Below, one piece after another: positions 55,974-64,000 of a DNA stretch of 64,000 bases. The stretch lies in the NCBI GenBank assembly GCA_958299035.1, contig CATQJL010000223.1, forward strand, positions 76,959,600 through 77,023,599, given 5' to 3'. This DNA comes from Cylicocyclus nassatus. Its lineage: Eukaryota; Nematoda; Chromadorea; Rhabditida; Strongylidae. Position 1 is the first letter of the stretch, and each line of letters opens with the position of its first letter. A program made the translations under genes and the position numbers. The notes under the pieces are model-generated. The model did not search any database and was not told where the DNA came from. It worked only from the letters and a program-made list of their open reading frames with translations.

Positions 55974-56524
55974 CATCAAAACTATCCTATCCCCATCTCT
56001 TTCACATCCTATGACTTCCATGATTGCTGAAAAATGACCTGAAAAAAGCTAGGGCGATAAGCAATGACGTTAGTGACAAAAATTGGTACGCGGTTGAGAA
56101 GTTTATGCCTCAGATGCATTTCTGCATTTCCGAAGCTTCAAATGAGATCAAAATCAAGCAAGCAATTTGAAGCTTTGCTCCGCAGTAATTCAACTGTAGC
56201 ATCAACAAAGACCACAGTAAACAACATTCCATATTTGAAAGTAGACTGCGATTAACATAGAAATATAATATTAAACTAATATCTTGGTAAAAGCTGATGA
56301 GAACTGTCATGCCTCAAACATGGATGACATTTTCACTGACTCATCTTATTGTGCAATGCACTTACGAACAATCAGGGCCGGTAGTAATCTGGTCGAAACT
56401 CCGAGTTTAAAGCTGCGCGTTAACTCAGAGTTAACTCTGAGTTTCGTTTTTGAAACTCGGAGTTTCATTCTGCTACTTGCGGAGCCGTTATGGTTGTTGA
56501 AAAGCTACTACACGCTTCATCGCA

Positions 56525-56605
56525 AAACACTCCGACTAGGTCGGGAGTTGAACTTCCGTTGCTCGGCGCGAAGTGTCTACCACTAGACCACTACGCTACG
56601 GCGCC
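56525..56605 (-). pseudogene. tRNA-like sequence, possibly tRNA-derived repeat
   Basis: The minus strand has a perfect pol III A box (TGGTCTAGTGG, within the D-arm hairpin GTCT-AGTGGT-AGAC) and a good B box (GTTCAACTCC) at normal spacing. The acceptor ends do not pair and the anticodon stem is poor, so it is not a functional tRNA. It could be a tRNA pseudogene or the head of a SINE. Confidence 0.4.
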
Positions 56606-57166
56606 ACTATTACGAAGTTGCAAGCAATGGCTTATTAGATCCCCGTAATCAAGATTTCACATATCAAGACACGTGGAGAGGAGCTAGGCCTGCCTGCGAG
56701 ATGCCTGGCCAAAAAGTATTCTAAAGAATTTTGAACAAGGGCATAGATCGTAATCAACACTCCGTCCCCCTCCTCTCCCCACCTATTTTAATATGCTTTA
56801 TACTCGATAAGATTCAAAAGTCTCTGTTAGTCTCCAAATTTTTTCGAATGACCTATATCTATAAATTGTAATCTTAACATTGACCATAATTTTAGAAGAA
56901 TAGACTTCAAGTAATAAACAGAGTCTAGAGATTATTTGGAGTTAGAATTTCAAAAGGCCTCTGAATAATATAACAAATTTCAAATAATTTTTTAAAGATT
57001 TCTGTTAAGAAAACCATAGAAAATTTCAAAAGAAAAAATCAAAAGATACTACCTAATATCATTGCTTCTTTGCTAAAAAAAAGTTCAAATAATTTTAGGA
57101 ATTCCGTCATTATTTCATTATGTGCCCACCGTAGTAATACCCTCTAAAACGGCCAATATCCAAGAT

Positions 57167-57388
57167 CAGGGCTCGGCACGAGGTGGCTAGATGAAAATGC
57201 AAAAAACGAAATCCGACGAAGTCCCCTTTGACCCTCAAGCACATTTCCTGAGAGCACGAGACGTCGACCAAAAAAACGTCGTCAAATCAGCCAATTTTGC
57301 GGGTCTCTTCGGTCAAAACGAAACCCCCTTTGCTTTTCGCCAAAAACGATATCCAGCTTGCTTGTAAGCCACCTCGTGCCGAGCCCTG
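57167..57388. mobile_element. hAT-type non-autonomous element, 222 bp
   Basis: Both ends CAGGGCTCGGCACGAGGTGG. Flanks TCCAAGAT (57159-57166) and TCCATGAT (57389-57396), an 8-bp duplication with one change. It carries the same GATATCCAGCTTG and GAAGTCCCCTTTG core as the other copies. Confidence 0.8.
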
Positions 57389-58019
57389 TCCATGATTGCA
57401 CTGCCAAATGAGCCGCGAAATCTTAGGCAGTTCAGCCAGTGGAGCCTACTACCACCTACTTAACCCCATCGCATAGTTCCTGCAGTGGAAAAGAAATAGT
57501 ACGAATCTAACAGTGCGGATCGAGGGGGCGGAAGGGGGGGGGGCAATTTTTGAAATTTACTTGCGTGGGTTATAGAAACGTGCAAGTTCTTGTAAACAAT
57601 TAAAATAAGTCAAGCCGTACTGTCCATTCCAGGCTCTGTAGAAGGCGACTTGCCGAAACGTCAGCCAATAAAGTGTTAACAATCTCGGATCAAGGCTAAG
57701 AAACACAATTACATTATCAACACCATGCCGAGATTCATAGAGAGTCGTACGTTCTAATTGAAATCATTTTTGAAGTTCTTTAAAATTCAGACTAGCCTTG
57801 CAAAAAAATTTTTTTGGGAGCGGGAGTGCCGCCACGCCCCCGTTTCCTAGATCTTGGGGGTTATGGGCCCGCAAAAATTTTGAGAAGCACCCAAAAAAAT
57901 TCCGGAATTTACCGACACCTTCAGTTGAAAATTTTTTGTCGCCTCTCCATCCCCCCTGGACGGAAATCCTGCGTCCGCCATGGTATCTAAGTATTTAGCA
58001 AACAAAGTTCTAAACAAGG

Positions 58020-58800
58020 TATTTTGATCCATCTACCGTAAATCCACCGAAACCCCTCCATGAAAAGTATTTCCATGCGCTATGATATTCGTGATTAAAC
58101 TGCGGAACCCCGCCAATTCAAGTTTCGTTGCAACCTGTACTGGCTAATCTACCGTGTCTTTACCGTAACCCCGCTGAACAACGCTGCAGTGAAAAATAGA
58201 CCATATGATCGTAGTCAACACAACGCATGACGTTAGTGAGCCAGAGAATTTTAAGTCTATCATGTCTTTGACTTGATCACCAAATTCCTACCGTAACCCT
58301 GAGCCTACCGTAACCTCGCCAGATGGACCCGCAGTTCAGAAGACACAATAATCGTGAGCAGCATTCAATAACCCTCCCCCCCGGCCTGTTTCAGACAACT
58401 GCTTGATTTCCGACTAACTACTGTACCCCTACCGTAACCGCGCTATGCGGGCGAATGGTGAAAAATAAACACCATATCCGTAATCAGCGTGCCAGGAAAC
58501 CCCATAAAACCAATTTTCACTCGATTTAGTAATTTTCGCCCAACTACCGTATAGCTACCGTAATTCCGACTTGTGGCCCCGTAGCAAAAAATACTATCAT
58601 ATTCGTGATTGGCGTTCCAAATAACCCCAGTGTACCAAGTTTCAGCAAATTTCGTGACTTTCGCACAACTACCGTATCCCTGCCGTAACCCCCTTATGTG
58701 GGCGTATGGCGAAATGAGCATCGGATTCGTGATCAGCGCGTCGGATGACCCCGGGACCAAAATTTTACAAAATTTCAAATTTTTGTGTTTAACGGTGCAC
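58020..58800 (+). repeat. Minisatellite, about 120-bp period, six diverged units
   Basis: Each unit starts CTACCGTATCCCTACCGTAA-like, then GCG..TGG.GAAAAAT, ATATTCGTGATCAGCG and TTTCGCCCAACTAC. The same repeat lies inverted at 62.1-63.1 kb. The 122-codon minus frame here is repeat read-through. Confidence 0.7.
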
Positions 58801-59199
58801 CATGATATCATGCTCCATGAAATTCAGAGCAAAATCTACCCCGGAGGACTTTTTTCTGGACCTCTGCGTTTACGCACTATTTCTCTTTCTCTAGCCAAAC
58901 TCGGAGTTAACTCCGAGTTTTGCGCGAGCCTGAAACGCGCACCAAACTCAGAGTTAACGCGCAGCTCAGCTGCGCGTTTCGTTACTTAGCGTCTCGCGTG
59001 GAACGAATTACGCTACGTTTCCATACTTGGTATAAAGTACGTCTTGCGCGGTATCCTGCCATATAACCCTTTCCCCAATTTGGTTTGCTTATGCAGGTGT
59101 TAATGGTCCCTGAAAGGTGCGTGTTAACTCAGAGTTAACTCTGAGTTGACTCTGAGTTTGAGCTGCGCGTTTCGACAGGTTTACTACCGGCCCAGATGT

Positions 59200-62079
59200 T
59201 TTGAACGTTGAGTTCTTTACCATTATAGTTTCAAATACGCTTGTGAATGAAAAACAGCAAACTGTACAGACACAATCCGACAAACCCGCTTTGGTCGCTA
59301 CTTTCGGGTTAATCGCAGTGCTAGAAACAAGGCACTAGAAACATGACACCCGTCGCGATTTCTGTTTTACTCGCGATTTCATATGTATGCAGCCAAATCA
59401 AGTGCAGCATATTGCGAGATTTAAACTGCGCTCATTTTTTCAAACATTTTTCCGCTCTCAAACCACATTTAACTGCTTTCTTCTCATTTTCTTCTTAATG
59501 TGCCTTTACTGTTTCAAATCGTATCTTGTCTTTCGAGACTCTTCAAGTTCTGCTGTGATTTCATAATATACTTTTTGACATTTTAGCACGAGCACAAGGG
59601 CTGAGCCAGGCCACCGCTCTGCCAGATTCAGTGAGTCAAGAATCACTGCGCAAAGATCTCTCACGCCACCTTTCAACAAGCAAGCGTTCTCGTTGCAAAA
59701 GCGTGAGTTCGTACTTCTTATGCATCTGGTTTCCAGGCGAAGCGAGCAGCAGTCTGATGAGCCTATTGACAATCCATTCTGAATTAGGACGAACTTTAAA
59801 CTTTTTGGTTCTTTTTCTTACAATTCTCATCCTTCCCATCTTTTATTATGCATCTTTCTCTCCAAAAACATCCAGCCTTCGTAATTTCTAGCTAATGTTC
59901 TTTCATCCTAGATAGCAAGTAATGCAACAAGCACTCCTTGCTGCTCGCTTCTTTTTCATCCTGTGAACTTTTCTTGTTTTTTGGACGATGAATCGAGTTT
60001 TATCTGCAATCAACGCAGTCGTTCTGGTGATAATAAGGATGTTTGTGTTTATGTAGCAAGAAAGTCGAAGAAAGCTTTTTAGAGTTTTGTTAGCTTTCAA
60101 AAATGAGTGTGATTTTTGTTTTGTTTTTTGAGTCATAGCATTGAAGGAATTTGTAGTTCTGCTCTTAGTTACAATTTCTATAATTTCATACTTTTGCCAA
60201 GAAGGTGTCAAGGAAAGGGTGCACTGGTCACATTTTCACAGTATCTTGCTGCAAGCACTGCTGACACTAAAATTGCTTTTGCTGATTTGAAAGGTTTCTA
60301 GGTATGGCTAACGGAATGCCATTGCTTATCAATGATATATACTGGAGGCGACTCCCACAAAAGTGGTGCTTATCTGTACAGTTTGGGCGTTGGACTCTTT
60401 GAGCAAATATATATTAGGATGACGATTCCAAAGTTTGTGTCGTTCTCCATACCCATGCTCAAATCACTCAAAATAAAGATAGGCAAGCTCCAAAGGGTAT
60501 TCGGTCAAAAATTTCTTCTTCTTTCTAGCAATGATGCTTTGTTCCGATTCCTTCAATAATAACTCGAACAATTGTCGGAATCTTTAACCCAAGATTTTTA
60601 TTACCCTTACTTTAACTGTTCTTCAAAATTCCCATTTATATCTCTGAGAGACTGATCACTGTTGGATTGAGTAAAAAAATGCAAAGCAATGCATTTTTTT
60701 GGAATTCATCATCGGATTTTCAAAAACTTTAAAATAATTTTTCGATGCTACAATTCCATGTTTGGTCATCCCAAGTCCCATCGAACATTGAACAGCGAGC
60801 CACTAGGGTATCATTCAAAGCAGATTTTTCTCTTCTTTTTTGATAAGTGTTTATACTCCCTGATTTGCAAAGGCTTCGAGAATAACTCACTGTAGTTCTA
60901 GTTTTGAGCGCACCTCAAACTGTAACCGAAGAGTTTGAAATTCAATATTCCGAAGGATGACTTTTGCAAGTTTTCACTACTTCCTAGAAAATGAAGAGGC
61001 AAAAAGAGGTTTTTTGAATACTTACAAGCCAGTCGAAGAAGCTCAAAAATTCATTGCCTTTCATTTTGTCTACACTACAGTGGTCAAAGCTCCTCCAAAG
61101 TTAGAAAGGTTTTGAAGAAAATAACTAAAGTGAAAGTAGGTAGGTATGGGTTGGAGGTTCTTTCAAGCAGCCATCAAAGGAATCGGAACAGAAACACCAC
61201 CGCTAACAAGATGAAGAAAATTTGCATAGAACATTGTTCAGAGAGTTTGTCTATCTTTATTTGAAAAATGGTTTTGAGAAAAACGGCCCCAACTTTTGAA
61301 CTGCACTAATCTACAGTAACCGCCAAAAAGTTGTGGACAAGCCGCCTTCTTTTCTTGTTCGCTCATTTTTAAACGGAAAACAAGGATGAGGAATGATCAG
61401 ATTGCATGAGATGTTGAGAGCACCTCAAGAACTACAACCCACATATTACGCTTTCTGGAAAACATGGATTCTAAAAAGGTTAGAAATGTTTTACCAGAAA
61501 AAGTCCAAAAATGACCGCGTCAGGTTGCGGACAACAATTCTTTGAACACAAAAATCTCTTTTTTTTTCCTTCTTTGAGCGAAAACACAAGTAATTCGAAC
61601 AAATAAGCATACTATCAGCAGAGCTCATCAAGGGCTATAACGTGATTACGGCTACTTCCTGAAAGAGCAACAAAAATTTCATTTTGCATTTTTTTGAACT
61701 TTCTCCGCCTAAAAACTGATGCAAAACATCCTAACAAAGCCATCAGGGATCATTAATACTTGCATTAATAAACCAAAGGCGGGAAAGGGTGATATGGAAG
61801 GATACCCCATTAGATGTAGTTTATCCCAAGTATGGAAATATAGCAAAACTCGTTTTACACAAGAAGCTGCGCGACGACAGGCGCAGATGCGCTCCGCGTT
61901 GACTTTGATTTGGTGCTCGTTTTAGACGCTTGCGAAAGTTAAAACTGGGTCTGGTTAGAGGAAAAGAAATAATGTGCGAATGAACTGCTAGAAAATTCTC
62001 TGGGGTACAATTTGCTAGTATTTTCAGTGAGCACAATGGGAGCATCATGGTGTTGAACATAAAATTTTTCAATTTTGGG
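59200..62079. other. No gene recognised
   Basis: AT-rich. About 60.74-60.84 kb resembles the loop of the 0.6-1.6 kb mariner-type element. Short frames (59506-59772, 59903-60211, 60332-60559) show no domain. Spliced genes with short exons could be missed here. Confidence 0.3.
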
Positions 62080-63110
62080 GAATTTTGGCCATGGGGGTCA
62101 TCATTCGATGTGCTAATCACAAATGTGGCGTTTGTTTTTCGTCAATGAATCATATGGCGAGGTTACGGTAGGGATACGGTAGCTGGACAAGTTAACGCAG
62201 TTAGCTAAAACTTGGAGCGCTGAGCTTTTTTTACATGCTCATTCCGAATATGATATTCATTTTTCGCTACAGGGCCACAGGGAGAGATAACGGTAGGCTC
62301 ACTGTAGGCAAGAAGTATTACGGAATCAATTGAAACTTGGTCAGACGGAGTTATTCGGTACGCTAATTGCGAATATGACACCCATCTTTCACCAAGGGGA
62401 ATACAGCGGGGTTATAGTAGGATTATGGTAATCAAGTCAAATTTACTCAGTAGATTCAAAAATGGCTCGACGGCGTTATACGTATTAAACACGACCATTT
62501 TACCCATTTTTCACTGCAGCGTTGTATAGGGTTCCTTCATACTACGCCGCAGGAGCGGCAGTCTGCCGCGTACCGCGGCGTACGCCACGTACGCCGCAGC
62601 ACGCAGCGTACGCTGCTCGCAGTAAAAGTACGCCCATGGCGGCACAGTCTCGCTAAAACACTCGGAAAACAGAGGGAGTAGCGGGTATAGAATTACAGTG
62701 ATAGACAGACTGTGCTGCCATAGAAGTATTCTCGCCGCGACTGCAGCAGCGTACGCTGCGTGCTGCGGCATACGCGGCGCACGCGGCAGGCTGCCGCGTC
62801 CTGCGGCGTAGTATGAAGGAACCCATAGCGAAGTTAAGGTAGAGATACGGTTGACTAGCCAAAATCACAGAATTCAATAAAACTGGCTTGCGGGTGATTT
62901 TGCGCGTTGATCACGAACATCATAACCAAATAAAACCTTTTTCTAAGAAATTGCTGTGGACATACGGTAAATGTATTAAAATATCGAAATTGCTTGGAAT
63001 TTTGTTTAGGAGTAGTTAAGCATGTTGCATACGAATATACCCATTTCATTTCGCTCCAGGAACATGCGATGGGGTGCAGTAGATGTGTGGTAGACTAGAA
63101 TGGCTGAACT
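62080..63110 (-). repeat. Minisatellite, about 120-bp period, inverted copy
   Basis: Same family as 58.0-58.8 kb but in reverse orientation (GGTTACGGTAGGGATACGGT, TTCATTTTTCGC, AACTTGG). It is interrupted by the GC-rich element at 62529-62824. Confidence 0.6.
62529..62824. mobile_element. GC-rich miniature element with ATA duplication
   Basis: The left end GGGTTCCTTCATACTACGCC is mirrored at the right. ATA flanks both sides (62526-62528 and 62825-62827). A 3-bp TWA-like duplication with GGG termini would fit PIF/Harbinger, but ATA is not the usual TTA/TAA, so this is tentative. The arms are extremely GC-rich (CGCAGCGTACGCTGC words). Confidence 0.7.
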
Positions 63111-63450
63111 GCTGAAAATTGGTCTTGGTGGTTCATGGCAGTGCGATCACTAATATGCTTATGCAAGTTACTGCGGGCATATACGAAGAAGGGCGAAAAG
63201 CTTATGGTGATCTAAACTTCCTTGGCAAAAAGCAGCAGGTAGCACTTTAAAATTTTTGTTTCTAAATTTTTCAATGTCCTTTTGACAGGAATAATCTCCG
63301 AAAAAAGTAGGAATTGTTATATTATTTAGAGGTCATTCAAACATTTGAATGACACTAGATTCAAATGCTTTTAATTTTGATTAATTTGAAAGTCATTTTA
63401 CCAAATTTCTGGTAGGATGTTTTGCAATTACATTTCCTAAATATAAGACA

Positions 63451-64000
63451 CTAGCTGGCTTACCCGGCTCCGCCGTATCCGGACCAAACTTGGCACACAT
63501 ACACTTCGGGTTCCGGCGGGTGTCACAGTCCACTTTTCGTTATCGATCGATGTCGATTTTACCGATTTTTATCGATTTCTTTGCAGAGTTCACCTACAGG
63601 GCTAGGAGTTGGCACAGGGGGGGAAGTGAGCATGGGGATTCCGAATACAACATTAGTTTTCAGGATCGTCCATTACTTTTATCGATTTTATCGATTTTTT
63701 TTGTAAAGTTTGACCTGCGGGGCTGGGAGTTTGCACAGGGGGGTAATCGAGCATGCTGATTACGAACACAATATTAGTTTTCAGGATCGTCCATTACTTT
63801 TATCGATTTTTTTTGTAAAGTTTGACCTGCGGGGCTGGGAGTTTGCACAGGGGGGTAATCGAGCATGCAGATTACGAACACAATATTAGTTTTCAGGATC
63901 GTCCATTACTTTTTCGATTTTATCGATTTTTTGAAAATTTGAGCTAGGGGCTGGAATTTGGCACAGGAGTGTAATCGAGCATGCTGATCACCCCCCTTGG
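63451..64000 (-). mobile_element. Non-autonomous Helitron with minisatellite, cut by the window end
   Basis: The 3' end CTAG (minus strand) lies at 63451 with the same GGCGGAGCC hairpin and 118-bp units as the copies at 36.1 and 49.4 kb. The window ends near the point where the array should reverse (CACCCCCCTTGG), so the 5' half is missing. Confidence 0.85.

Larger units (their letters stand above)
56373..59195. mobile_element. 2.8-kb terminal-inverted-repeat element
   Basis: Left end CAGGGCCGGTAGTAATC, right end complementary (TTACTACCGGCCCAG), each followed inward by GTTAACTCAGAGTTAACTCT-type palindromic sequence. A second set of such palindromes lies at 58.90-58.98 kb. Inside are a tRNA-like sequence, a hAT-type copy and a minisatellite, with no transposase recognised. 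The target duplication is unclear (perhaps AT), so the class is open. Confidence 0.55.

Noticed and set aside
56525..56605. A functional tRNA gene
   Set aside because: A and B boxes are good but the acceptor and anticodon stems do not pair.
58443..58989. Long opposing frames (58443-58811 minus, 58609-58989 plus) as genes
   Set aside because: Both run through the 120-bp minisatellite and palindromic transposon-end sequence.

Overview
The window looks like an intron-bearing invertebrate, most likely a nematode. The candidate genes have short introns (51 to 191 bp) ending in TTTAG or TTTCAG, the exons are tiny, and the sequence is AT-rich and crowded with mariner-, hAT- and Helitron-type elements. 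There are no operons, rRNA genes or CRISPR arrays. Almost all recognisable coding sequence belongs to transposable elements; host genes are few, small and uncertain.

Layout. 0-17 kb holds nested palindromic elements: a mariner-type element inside a fold-back repeat (0.3-1.9 kb), a 3.0-kb fold-back element with a TA target duplication (6.2-9.2 kb), two more mariner-type elements (13.6 and 15.5 kb) and the first copies of a hAT-type family with 8-bp target duplications. At 17.9-19.8 kb there are probable minus-strand exons of an unidentified host gene. 21-27 kb is again non-autonomous elements and local duplications. 27.4-32.3 kb is a decayed autonomous Helitron (coiled N-terminus, Rep/HUH domain, PIF1-like helicase) broken by frame changes, followed by a complete 413-bp non-autonomous Helitron. 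35.4-35.9 and 41.6-42.1 kb contain two candidate small spliced host genes on the minus strand. 36.1-37.1 kb is a second short Helitron.

The outstanding feature is at 44.8-56.0 kb, minus strand: a complete LTR retroelement with 239-bp LTRs that differ at only one position, a CATC target duplication and a primer-binding site. Its domain order is Gag, then an envelope-like glycoprotein region (signal-like segment, N-glycosylation sites, furin-type site, transmembrane anchor), then protease, RT, RNase H and integrase. The envelope-like part lies between Gag and protease instead of after integrase. Its leader carries seven regularly spaced hairpin repeats and a second array of ten 15-16-bp repeats. 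A 1055-bp Helitron has inserted between protease and RT. Several frame changes disrupt this copy even though its LTRs look young.

56-64 kb holds a 2.8-kb terminal-inverted-repeat element with a tRNA-like sequence, a roughly 120-bp minisatellite present in both orientations, a GC-rich 296-bp element, and the start of a third minisatellite-bearing Helitron that runs off the window.

All family assignments were made by eye from motifs, termini and target-site duplications; no database search was possible.
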